Source of the DNA: Paeniglutamicibacter sulfureus
GTDB taxonomy: Bacteria; Actinomycetota; Actinomycetes; Actinomycetales; Micrococcaceae
Direction of reading: 5' to 3'
Assembly: GCF_039535115.1 (NCBI RefSeq)
Contig: NZ_BAAAWO010000001.1
Location: 1,116,001 to 1,180,000 of the forward strand
DNA: 64,000 bases
This document shows, one piece after another, positions 56,889 to 64,000 of this stretch. The number at the start of each line of letters is the position of its first letter. Positions within the stretch are counted from its first letter, which is position 1. The position numbers were made by a program, and so were the translations under genes. The notes beneath the pieces were generated by a model. The model did not search any database, had not been told where the DNA came from, and saw only the letters and a list, made by a program, of their open reading frames with translations.

Positions 56889-56984
56889 GTATGTCCAGTT
56901 CCCTTGTTGCAGCAGCACCGCTGATGGGCCCTGCATGACATGGAGGCTTAATGGGGTATGTTCCTCCGTGAAGAGGCACCTTGA

Positions 56985-56990
56985 ATTCTA
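56985..56990 (-). promoter_or_regulatory. Candidate -10 box of the ATP synthase operon
   Basis: TAGAAT on the minus strand, about 100 bases before the AtpI-like gene. The -35 at 18 bases (TTCGGA) is weak. Confidence 0.4.
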
Positions 56991-57050
56991 CACGAGATAG
57001 AACGGGGCTCCGAACCGCCGATGGGCCCGGCGCTACAGGGAAAGGAGGGC

Positions 57051-58169
57051 CTACTTGGCGCCGGGCAAGCCGAGCTTGCCGTGCGCCCGCTTGAGCATGG
57101 GCAGCCAGGTGACAAACGTCACGAAAATGAAGGCCGCAACATAAAGGGGAATTGCGATTCGTCTGTCGCTCAGCGAAATCACCACGACACCGGAGGCAAC
57201 CAGCGCCGCCCATAGGTAGAGGATCAGGACCACGGCGCGGGGGCTGTGCCCCAGGTCCACCAAGCGGTGGTGGATGTGCCCGCGGTCGGCACTGAAGGGT
57301 GATTTGCGCTTGGCCGTCCGCCTGATGACGGATAGCAACAGGTCCAGGTACGGCAGCACGATCACGGCGACCGGCAGGATCACCGGCATGAAGGCCGGGA
57401 CGTTGCGGAAGCGGAAGGCATCCTGCCCCAGCACGTCGCCGGTAACGGCAAGCGTGGCCACCGCAAAAAGCAGCCCGATGGCCAGCACTCCGGTCTCTCC
57501 CATGAAGATGGAAGCCGGTTGGAAGTTGTGCGGAAGGAAGCCCAGCGTCGCCCCCAGCAGCACCGCACACAGCAGCGCCGAGAAGTTGGCGTAGTCCTCC
57601 GCGCTGACGCGCGTGGCCAGCAAGTAGCTGTAGACAAAGAAGGTTGCCGCCCCGATGGCCGAGATCCCCGCGGCGAGGCCGTCCAACCCGTCGACGAAGT
57701 TGATCGCGTTCATCGTGCCCACGATGACCAGCACCGTGACGAAGACCTGAAGGGCAGGGGAATCGATATGCAGCGACCCGACGGGCAGGGCCTTGAGCAG
57801 GATCCCGTGCTGGACAATCACCAGGCCCACGGCGACCTGTCCGATGAGCTTGGCCCACCAGCGCAGGTCGATCAGGTCATCGAGCACCCCCATGACCAGG
57901 ATGATGGCCAAGGCGATCAGCACTCCCTGGATGGGCTCGGGGGACCTGAAGATGCCGGAGAAGAACGACATCTGCTGGGCCACCGAGATTCCCAGGTACA
58001 GCGCCCCCACAATGGCAACTCCACCCAGTTTGGGGGTGGGCTTGTGGTGGAAGTCGCGGTCGCGCACCGGGAGCTGGGGCATGAATCGCACACCCAGGAC
58101 CCGGAGCACCGGAGTGAGCAGATACGAGGTCATGAACGTGATCCCGATCAGGAGCAAATAGCTTCTCAT
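57051..58169 (-). CDS. Undecaprenyl-phosphate sugar-1-phosphate transferase, WecA/TagO type
   Basis: The 372-residue polytopic enzyme links a sugar-1-phosphate to undecaprenyl phosphate, the first step of wall polymer or arabinogalactan-like glycan synthesis. Motifs are HKPTPKLGGVAI (residues 42-53), GVLDDLIDL (about 94), NAINFVDGLDGLAAG (about 154) and the His loop ADRGHIHHRLVDLGHS (about 295). The lipid-linked sugar is usually GlcNAc. It overlaps the upstream gene by ATGA. Confidence 0.94.
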   Translation of the reverse strand: MRSYLLLIGITFMTSYLLTPVLRVLGVRFMPQLPVRDRDFHHKPTPKLGGVAIVGALYLGISVAQQMSFFSGIFRSPEPIQGVLIALAIILVMGVLDDLIDLRWWAKLIGQVAVGLVIVQHGILLKALPVGSLHIDSPALQVFVTVLVIVGTMNAINFVDGLDGLAAGISAIGAATFFVYSYLLATRVSAEDYANFSALLCAVLLGATLGFLPHNFQPASIFMGETGVLAIGLLFAVATLAVTGDVLGQDAFRFRNVPAFMPVILPVAVIVLPYLDLLLSVIRRTAKRKSPFSADRGHIHHRLVDLGHSPRAVVLILYLWAALVASGVVVISLSDRRIAIPLYVAAFIFVTFVTWLPMLKRAHGKLGLPGAK

Positions 58170-59260
58170 GGTGTCCGGGCGGACTCCCCTGCGGCGTCCC
58201 CGCTTTCGGTGCCGCCGCGATTCTGTGTTTCAACGGGAGTGACCCCCGGCGCGGTGCCGGACTTGGCGTCCGAATGCGTAGTGGCAGGGCCTGACGCGAT
58301 GTCGGCATCGGCGTCGGCGTCCGTGTCGGCGTCGGCGTCGGCGTCCGTGTCGGCGTCGGCGTCCGCGTCCGTGTTGTCGCTGTTGGCGTCCGTGTCGGCG
58401 TCCGCGTCCGTGTTGTCGCTGTTGGCGTCCGTGTCGGCGTTGGCGTCCGTGTTGTCGCTGTTGGCGTCGGGCAACAAGAAATCATCACTTGCGGGCAGGG
58501 CTTCCGCTGCAGTGTCGTTCACATCGGCTTCGGCTTGCGCGAACCCCGCACCGGATTCATCGGATGACGGCGCGGCGTCCACTGTCAGGGCCGGGTCCGG
58601 TTGACCGTCGGTGTCCAGAAGGTCGGGAACCACCACGCGCAGCGCCTCAACGGAGATCGCACCGGCGCGCACCACGCGGGGCGGGGTGAGGGTGCAGTCG
58701 ACGATGGTGGAGCTCAAGGCTTCACCGGCGATCGGGCGGGCCCCGGCCTCAAGGTACACCTCGACGGTCTCGCCGAGCTGACCGAAGGCGGCCTCGGCGG
58801 TGGCGGCGGCGGGGTGACCGGTGCGGTTCGCCGAGGAGACGGCCAGCGGGCCGGTGCTGCGCAGCAGCTGGCGGGCCACCTCGTCGTCGGGCATCCGCAG
58901 GGCCACGGTGCCGCGGGTCTCCCCCAGGTCCCAGGTCAGTGACGGCTGGGCGTGAAGTATCAGGGTCAGCGCGCCGGGCCAGAATTCCGCCGCCAGGTCC
59001 CGGGCGAAGGCGGGGATGTCGATGGCCAGGCCGTCCATCGTGGCTGCCTGGGGGATCAGCACCGGGGGCGGCATGTTCCGTCCCCGGCCTTTGGCGGCCA
59101 GCAGGGTCGCCACGGCCTGGGCGGAAAAGGCGTCGGCGGCAATGCCGTAGACGGTGTCTGTGGGCATCACGATGCATCGGTTTTGGGCCAATGCGTCGCG
59201 TGCGGCCTCGAGACCAGCCTCCAGTTGCTGGCTGTCGCGGGCATCAAAACGTGAAGTCAC
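58166..59260 (-). CDS. L-threonylcarbamoyladenylate synthase (YrdC/Sua5) with Asp-rich repeat tail
   Basis: The YrdC domain (about residues 1-215) makes threonylcarbamoyl-AMP for the t6A modification of tRNA. Family motifs are RCIVMPTDTVYGIAADAF near residue 28, KGRGRN with the conserved basic patch, and LAVSSANRTG near 140. A disordered tail of about 140 residues follows in place of the usual Sua5 domain. It contains a 13-residue unit DANSDNTDADADT three times, then shorter DADADADT units (about 263-320), and is extremely acidic. I chose the GTG at 59260 because GGAAGA lies nine bases upstream; an ATG three codons earlier (59269) is an alternative. It overlaps the wecA-type gene by ATGA and follows prmC. 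Confidence 0.9.
   Translation of the reverse strand: MTSRFDARDSQQLEAGLEAARDALAQNRCIVMPTDTVYGIAADAFSAQAVATLLAAKGRGRNMPPPVLIPQAATMDGLAIDIPAFARDLAAEFWPGALTLILHAQPSLTWDLGETRGTVALRMPDDEVARQLLRSTGPLAVSSANRTGHPAAATAEAAFGQLGETVEVYLEAGARPIAGEALSSTIVDCTLTPPRVVRAGAISVEALRVVVPDLLDTDGQPDPALTVDAAPSSDESGAGFAQAEADVNDTAAEALPASDDFLLPDANSDNTDANADTDANSDNTDADADTDANSDNTDADADADTDADADADTDADADADIASGPATTHSDAKSGTAPGVTPVETQNRGGTESGDAAGESARTP
58298..58468 (-). repeat. 39-bp tandem repeat inside the YrdC/Sua5 gene
   Basis: Three copies of a 39-bp unit (the last extended by 6 bp) and two 24-bp derivatives encode DANSDNTDADADT and DADADADT. The units keep frame and differ by few bases, so the tract should vary in copy number by slippage or recombination without a frameshift. 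Confidence 0.8.
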
Positions 59261-59290
59261 GTGATTCATTCTTCCATGTTTCGTGGGTTT

Positions 59291-60160
59291 TCAGCGGCGG
59301 ATGCCGCTCGTGGCACGGTCTCGTCCGGTCAGGTCACGGTGGGTCGCCACCTGCTCCCAGTGCCCGGAGGCGGCAAACATCGCCGCCATGCCAGCGGCCT
59401 GGACCTCGGCGTGTTCCATGACGAAGAAGCCCCCGGGGCGCAACAACCGTGCTGCGGAGGCCTCGGCGGCGCGGGGCAGGACCATGCCGTCCTCCCCTCC
59501 CCCGTACAGCGCCATATGCGGGTCGTGGTCCCGGGCCTCTGGTTCGCGCGGCAGGGCGTTGGCGGGGATGTAGGGCGGGTTGGAAACGACCACGTCGCAG
59601 CTCCCGTCGAGCTCGGCAAACGCGTAGGTCAGGTCCCCCTGCACCAGGTTGACACCCAGCGGCGCCAGGTTGCGCTGCGCGTAGGGGAACGCGTCGTCGG
59701 AAAGCTCCACCGCGTGGACCCGTGCCCCGGGCACTTCATGCGCCAGCGAGCCGGCGATCGCGCCGGACCCGGTGCCCAGGTCGACCATCAGCGGGTGCTC
59801 CATCCCGCGGGCGGCGTCGATGGCCAATTGCACCACCGACTCGGTCTCGGGCCGCGGCACGAACACGCCGGGACCCACAAAAAGGTCCAGGTACCGGAAA
59901 TGGGCGACGCCGGTGAGGTGTTGCAGCGGCACGCGGGTGGCGCGCCTGGCCACCAGTTGCTCGAAGCTTGCAGCAGCGGCGGGGGTGAAGCTCTCCCCCA
60001 TCATCGACATCGAGGCCAGCCGCCCGCGGCCCACGTCCAGCACGTGGGCAGCCAGCAGCTCGGCATCCACCCGCGGGGAGGGCACCCCGGCGGATTCGAG
60101 GACTGCCGCTGCATCGCCGAGCACCTGCGCCAGCGGCCTGCCGCTTCCCGATTCGCTCAC
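59291..60160 (-). CDS. prmC: Peptide chain release factor N5-glutamine methyltransferase
   Basis: The 289-residue SAM-dependent enzyme methylates the Gln of the GGQ motif in release factors. It has the SAM site LMVDLGTGSGAIA near residue 125, and the catalytic NPPY in VVVSNPPYIPAN near 190. The GTG at 60160 follows AGGA by five bases. It lies directly downstream of prfA, whose product is its substrate. Confidence 0.95.
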   Translation of the reverse strand: MSESGSGRPLAQVLGDAAAVLESAGVPSPRVDAELLAAHVLDVGRGRLASMSMMGESFTPAAAASFEQLVARRATRVPLQHLTGVAHFRYLDLFVGPGVFVPRPETESVVQLAIDAARGMEHPLMVDLGTGSGAIAGSLAHEVPGARVHAVELSDDAFPYAQRNLAPLGVNLVQGDLTYAFAELDGSCDVVVSNPPYIPANALPREPEARDHDPHMALYGGGEDGMVLPRAAEASAARLLRPGGFFVMEHAEVQAAGMAAMFAASGHWEQVATHRDLTGRDRATSGIRR

Positions 60161-60167
60161 CTGCGTC

Positions 60168-61250
60168 CTAGCCCTTGTCCCCGCCGATGGCGTCCAGGCG
60201 CTGCTGCTCGTCCATCTCGATGCAGGAGTTGATCAGCGGGTCCAGCTCGCCGTTCATCACGTGGTCAAGGTTGTAGGCCTTGTAGCCGGTGCGGTGGTCG
60301 GCGATCCGGTTTTCCGGGTAGTTGTAGGTGCGGATGCGCTCGGAGCGGTCCATGGTGCGCACCTGCGACTTGCGGATGTCGGAGTTCTCCGCGTCGATGA
60401 TGGCCTGCTGGTGGGCCAGCAGGCGCGAACGCAGCACGCGCATGGCTGCCTCGCGGTTCTGGATCTGCGACTTCTCGTTCTGCATGGCCACCACGATGCC
60501 GGTGGGCAGGTGGGTCAAGCGCACCGCGGAGTCGGTGGTGTTCACCGACTGGCCGCCGGGGCCCGAGGAGCGGTAGACATCGACCTTCAGGTCGTTCGGG
60601 TGGATATCGACCTCTTCGGGCTCGTCGACCTCGGGCAGGATCAGCACGCCGGCGGCCGAGGTGTGGATCCGTCCCTGGGACTCGGTCTGCGGCACGCGCT
60701 GCACGCGGTGCACCCCGCCCTCGAACTTCAGGTGCGCGTAGACGCCCTCGGCGGGGTCGTTGGACTTGCCCTTGATGGCCATCTGCGCGTCCTTGTAGCC
60801 GCCGAGGTCCGACTCGTTGAAGGAGATGAGCTCCGTCTTCCAGCCCTTGGTCTCCGCGTAGCGGGTGTACATGCGCAGCAGGTCGGCTGCGAAGAGGGCA
60901 GCCTCGTCGCCGCCTTCCCCGCCCTTGACCTCGAGGATCACGTCGCGCGCGTCGTTGGGGTCGCGCGGGATCAGCAGCCGGCGCAACTTTTCCTCCAGCA
61001 CGGGCAGTTTGGTGTTCAGCTCCTCGACCTCTGCGGCGAAGTCGGGGTCCTCGTCGGCCATTTCCCGGGCCGTCTCGAGGTCCTCGGTGGCCTGCTTCCA
61101 GCGCCGGTGCGCCTCGACAATGCCGTTGAGCTCGGCGGAACGGCGGCCGAGCTTGCGGGCCAGGGCCTGGTCTTGGTAAACGGCGGGGTCCGAGAGCCGG
61201 GCCTGGAGGGCTGCGTGCTCATCGAGTAGGCCCTGTACGGACTCAAACAT
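60168..61250 (-). CDS. prfA: Peptide chain release factor 1
   Basis: The 360-residue factor terminates translation at UAA and UAG. The GGQ loop is [20 protein letters not shown] near residue 230, preceded by the [19 protein letters not shown] block. I chose the ATG at 61250 (MFESVQGLL), which is the family start; a frame start six codons earlier is unsupported. Confidence 0.97.
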   Translation of the reverse strand: MFESVQGLLDEHAALQARLSDPAVYQDQALARKLGRRSAELNGIVEAHRRWKQATEDLETAREMADEDPDFAAEVEELNTKLPVLEEKLRRLLIPRDPNDARDVILEVKGGEGGDEAALFAADLLRMYTRYAETKGWKTELISFNESDLGGYKDAQMAIKGKSNDPAEGVYAHLKFEGGVHRVQRVPQTESQGRIHTSAAGVLILPEVDEPEEVDIHPNDLKVDVYRSSGPGGQSVNTTDSAVRLTHLPTGIVVAMQNEKSQIQNREAAMRVLRSRLLAHQQAIIDAENSDIRKSQVRTMDRSERIRTYNYPENRIADHRTGYKAYNLDHVMNGELDPLINSCIEMDEQQRLDAIGGDKG

Positions 61251-61321
61251 GTTTTCAGCTTCTTTCACTACGGCTGGTTCCCAGTGTAGGGAACGAAAAG
61301 GAATCTGGTGTTAACGACCAA

Positions 61322-61370
61322 CGCCCAGCCTCACCGAGCCCGGGGTGTCCGGGCACGGTGAAACTGGGCG
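61322..61370 (-). terminator. Terminator after rho
   Basis: CGCCCAG (61322-61328) pairs with CTGGGCG (61364-61370), with inner CACCG/CGGTG and GCCCGG/CCGGGC pairings. It lies ten bases past the rho stop. No T-tract follows, so prfA may be reached by read-through. Confidence 0.55.
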
Positions 61371-61379
61371 CATGGGCAG

Positions 61380-63617
61380 CTAGGCGTCGTTCTTGGAACC
61401 CAGCGTGGTCTTGTTGATGAGCATCAGGAACTCGGCGTTGGAGGAGGTCTCGCGGATCTTGCCCGTGAGGGTCTCCAGAGCCTGCTGGGTGTCCAGGCCC
61501 GAGAGCACGCGGCGCAGGCGCCACATGATCCGAACCTCATCCGGGGACAGCAGCTTCTCCTCGCGGCGGGTACCCGACGCGTTGACGTCGACGGCCGGGA
61601 AGATGCGCTTGTCCGCCAGCTGGCGGGAAAGGCGCAGCTCCATGTTGCCGGTGCCCTTGAACTCCTCGAAAATGACCTCGTCCATCTTGGAACCGGTCTC
61701 CACAAGTGCGGTGGCGAGGATGGTCAGCGAGCCGCCGTTTTCGATGTTGCGGGCAGCACCGAAGAAGCGCTTGGGCGGGTACAGCGCCGAGGAATCGACA
61801 CCGCCGGAGAGAATGCGGCCCGAGGCCGGGGCCGCCAGGTTGTAGGCGCGGCCCAGGCGGGTCATCGAGTCCAGCAGGACCACGACGTCCATGCCCATTT
61901 CCACCAGGCGCTTGGCGCGCTCGATGGCGAGCTCGGCCACGGTGGTGTGGTCGTCGGCCGGGCGGTCGAAGGTCGAGGCAATGACCTCACCCTTGACGGT
62001 GCGCTGCATGTCGGTGACTTCTTCGGGACGCTCGTCAACCAACACCATCATGAGGTGGACCTCTGGGTTGTTGATGGTGATGGCGTTCGCGATGGACTGC
62101 AGGATCAGGGTCTTGCCGGCCTTGGGCGGCGAAACGATCAGGCCGCGCTGGCCCTTGCCGATCGGGGCAACCAGGTCGATGACGCGGGGGCCGATGAGCT
62201 TCTGGTCGGTCTCCAGGCGCAGGCGCTCAGTCGGGTACAGCGGGACCAGCTTGGAGAAGTCAACGCGGCTGGAATTCTCCTCCGGGGTCTTGCCGTTGAT
62301 CGCCGTCAGCTTCACCAGGGCGTTGAACTTGGCTCGCGAGGAGGGGTTCTCGTTCTCGCGGGGGGCGCGAATGGCGCCGACCACGGCATCGCCCTTGCGC
62401 AGGTTGTACTTCTTGACCTGGTTCAGGGTGACGTAGACGTCCGACGGGCCGGCGAGGTAGCCGGAAGTGCGGATGAAAGCGTAGTTGTCCAGCACGTCCA
62501 GGATGCCGGCTACCGGCAGCAGCACGTCCGAATCGCTGAACTCGGTGTCATCGACGTCCGGCTGGTTGCGGTTGCGGCCGCGGCGGTTGTTCCGGTCGTT
62601 GCGGTCGTTGCGGTCGTTGCCGCGGTCCTGGCGGTCCCCGCGCTCACTGCGGTTGGCATTGCGCTCGCGGTTGCGCTCATTGCGTTCGCGGTTGCGCTCG
62701 CGTCGGTTGGCCGAGCGCTCCTCGGAGCTTTCGCGGCGGTCTTCGCTGCGCTCGTTCGACTTGCCGTCGTTGGAACGCGAGTCGCCGGACTTGGCCTCGA
62801 CCTGCTTGTCCTCCTGGGCCTCGGCGGGCTCGGTGGACTCGGCGGAGTCGTTGGTGTTGGCGTTGTTTTCGCGGCGGTTGCGGTTGCGGTCCCGGCGGTT
62901 GCGGTTCCGTTCGCTGCGCTCGTTGCGGTCGCCGCGTTCGCTGCGGGACTCGTTGGCGTCCTGGGTCGACTCGGTGGAATCGGCCGATGCCGGCTCGGCC
63001 GCGGCAGCGGGTGCCGTTTCGGCCGGGGCCTCGGTGGTGCCGGTGGACTCGGCGCGGCGGTTGCGGGTGTTGCGGCGCGGTGCGCGCTCCTCGGTCGCCG
63101 GCGACTCGGCTGCGGCCGGGGCGGCGTCGGCCTTCGGCTCGGCGGCGGGTGCCTCGGCGGCCGGGGCAACGGTTCCGCTGGAATCGGCGCGGCGGTTGCG
63201 GGTGCGGCGGGTGGCGGGCTGTTCGGCCTTTGCCTCGGCGGCCGCCGGTGCGACATCGGCCTTCGGCTCGGCGGCGGCCGGGGCCTCCGCCTGCTTCGCA
63301 GCGTCCTTGGCGGCGCCGCGGGCCGGGGCCTTGGCGGCCGACTTGGCCGGTGCCTTCTCCGCCTTGGCGGGGGCCTCGGTCTTGGCGTCGGCCTTGGGCT
63401 CTGCCTTGGCCTTGGCGTCGCGGTCGGCCACGGAGCCGCCACGCTGGTGGTTTGAGATCGCGGTGACAAGATCGTTCTTGCGCATCCGCGAACCGCCGGT
63501 GATGCCCAGCTGGGACGCAAGCACCTGCAATTGTGCGAGTTTCAGGCCGGCGAGTCCGCCGCCCTTGGATGCGTTGTTTTCTTCCACGCCTGCAGTAAGG
63601 CTGGTGGTTTCGGTCAC
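61380..63617 (-). CDS. rho: Transcription termination factor Rho with long N-terminal extension
   Basis: The 745-residue RNA helicase is far longer than the 419 residues of E. coli Rho. A Rho N-terminal domain (about residues 20-60: LKLAQLQVLASQLGITG, MRKNDLVTAISNHQRG) is followed by about 280 low-complexity residues, first Ala/Glu/Pro/Lys-rich, then Arg/Asn/Asp-rich. The RNA-binding cold-shock-like domain starts near 360 (VLLPVAGILDVLDNYAFIRT). Walker A PPKAGKTLILQ is near residue 495, and the arginine-finger and Q-loop segments follow. The GTG at 63617 has AAGGAA six bases upstream. Such extensions are known in actinobacterial Rho and add RNA affinity. Confidence 0.96.
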   Translation of the reverse strand: MTETTSLTAGVEENNASKGGGLAGLKLAQLQVLASQLGITGGSRMRKNDLVTAISNHQRGGSVADRDAKAKAEPKADAKTEAPAKAEKAPAKSAAKAPARGAAKDAAKQAEAPAAAEPKADVAPAAAEAKAEQPATRRTRNRRADSSGTVAPAAEAPAAEPKADAAPAAAESPATEERAPRRNTRNRRAESTGTTEAPAETAPAAAAEPASADSTESTQDANESRSERGDRNERSERNRNRRDRNRNRRENNANTNDSAESTEPAEAQEDKQVEAKSGDSRSNDGKSNERSEDRRESSEERSANRRERNRERNERNRERNANRSERGDRQDRGNDRNDRNDRNNRRGRNRNQPDVDDTEFSDSDVLLPVAGILDVLDNYAFIRTSGYLAGPSDVYVTLNQVKKYNLRKGDAVVGAIRAPRENENPSSRAKFNALVKLTAINGKTPEENSSRVDFSKLVPLYPTERLRLETDQKLIGPRVIDLVAPIGKGQRGLIVSPPKAGKTLILQSIANAITINNPEVHLMMVLVDERPEEVTDMQRTVKGEVIASTFDRPADDHTTVAELAIERAKRLVEMGMDVVVLLDSMTRLGRAYNLAAPASGRILSGGVDSSALYPPKRFFGAARNIENGGSLTILATALVETGSKMDEVIFEEFKGTGNMELRLSRQLADKRIFPAVDVNASGTRREEKLLSPDEVRIMWRLRRVLSGLDTQQALETLTGKIRETSSNAEFLMLINKTTLGSKNDA

Positions 63618-63954
63618 GAAGGTTCCTTCCCCCTCGTCGGGCGGATCCCGTCAGAGAGACCCGCAACGTTTGACTAGCCCCGTTCCCGCGTCAGATGCGG
63701 GAAAAGGTTCGGCCGTGCACCGCCAAGTGGAACGAGGCGGATGCTTCGGTCGATCGTGAGACACACCAAGGGATCTAGTCACCAACATGGTTGACGGTTT
63801 CAATCGGATGGTGTGGGTGTGCCTGCTCGCCCAGCGAAAATGGTTTGTGATGATCGAATTCCCCAAGATCCACCCGCCGCGGCGGGTGAAGGAATTGATG
63901 GCTGCACGAAACGCGACGAGTCATCCATCGAAATACGGACAACTCTTTTCAGGC
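63618..63954 (-). other. Long leader or promoter region of rho
   Basis: This 337-base stretch has no supported gene. An open frame at 63651-63866 (minus) has no ribosome site or family resemblance. Rho mRNAs often have long leaders used for autogenous control, which may apply here. Confidence 0.35.
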
Positions 63955-63984
63955 GGGTGCTAGAGCACTTCTACTCTAACACCC
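63955..63984. terminator. Stem-loop at the right edge
   Basis: GGGTGCTAGAG (63955-63965) pairs with CTCTAACACCC (63974-63984) with one wobble around an 8-base loop. It probably ends the gene lying right of the window, on the minus strand, before rho. Confidence 0.45.
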
Positions 63985-64000
63985 GTTGGGGGTACTGACT

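Noticed and set aside
58298..58468. Tandem repeats read as a CRISPR array or satellite
   Set aside because: The units are contiguous with no unique spacers, keep the reading frame and encode a regular Asp-rich peptide in the Sua5 gene.

Overview
The window is a chromosomal segment of a high-GC actinobacterium, most likely an Arthrobacter-like member of the Micrococcaceae. The evidence is the uniformly GC-rich coding, an actinobacterial NucS mismatch endonuclease, the actinobacterial families DUF3039, DUF2017, DUF2550 and DUF6458, a Rho factor with a very long basic/acidic N-terminal extension, and the minus-strand order rho-prfA-prmC-sua5-wecA-atpIBEFHAGDC-DUF2550. I see no rRNA, tRNA, insertion sequence, prophage or CRISPR array. 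No database search was run; product names rest on recognised motifs and family knowledge.

Layout. 0-4.5 kb: a two-component flavin monooxygenase (hpaC, then hpaB with an apparent one-base homopolymer frameshift near its end), a divergent IclR regulator and an MFS exporter; a TetR-type operator sits at the left edge. 4.6-11 kb: SbcCD nuclease, a head-to-head gene of unknown function, and an exonuclease-BRCT protein. 11-14.2 kb: a GntR/YtrA-controlled ABC transporter and a DedA protein. 14.2-21.9 kb: a carbohydrate catabolic cluster (Gfo/Idh dehydrogenase, binding protein, permease, ATPase, divergent ROK repressor, TIM-barrel isomerase, cupin) with a palindromic operator in the shared control region. 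22-28.4 kb: aconitase, a small DUF6458 protein, a phosphoesterase and a DUF222/HNH protein. 28.4-32.7 kb: rdgB, rph, a metallo-beta-lactamase-fold protein, murI, DUF2017 and clpS. 33-35 kb: NAD salvage (pncB, pncA). 35-41 kb: a helicase, DUF3039, an ABC transporter and an orphan membrane-protein locus with palindromes. 41-48.5 kb: a thioredoxin-fold/TPR protein, a large envelope protein of unknown function, an AI-2E family transporter, nucS, nagA and a cold-shock gene. 48.5-64 kb: the ATP synthase operon and, upstream of it on the same strand, wecA, sua5, prmC, prfA and rho.

Two themes stand out. First, at least eleven genes carry a TANNNT -10 box exactly 6-7 bases before their ATG or GTG and lack a Shine-Dalgarno sequence, so they are probably translated from leaderless mRNAs; this also fixes several start codons. 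Second, the carbohydrate cluster joins a Gfo/Idh dehydrogenase and a sugar isomerase/eliminase-type protein to a ribose-type importer, and no sugar kinase is seen. That fits catabolism that begins by oxidising a sugar or glycoside, by analogy with levoglucosan and 3-keto-glycoside pathways. Other oddities are a YrdC/Sua5 protein with a repetitive Asp-rich tail encoded by a 39-bp tandem repeat, and a thioredoxin-fold protein without its CXXC.
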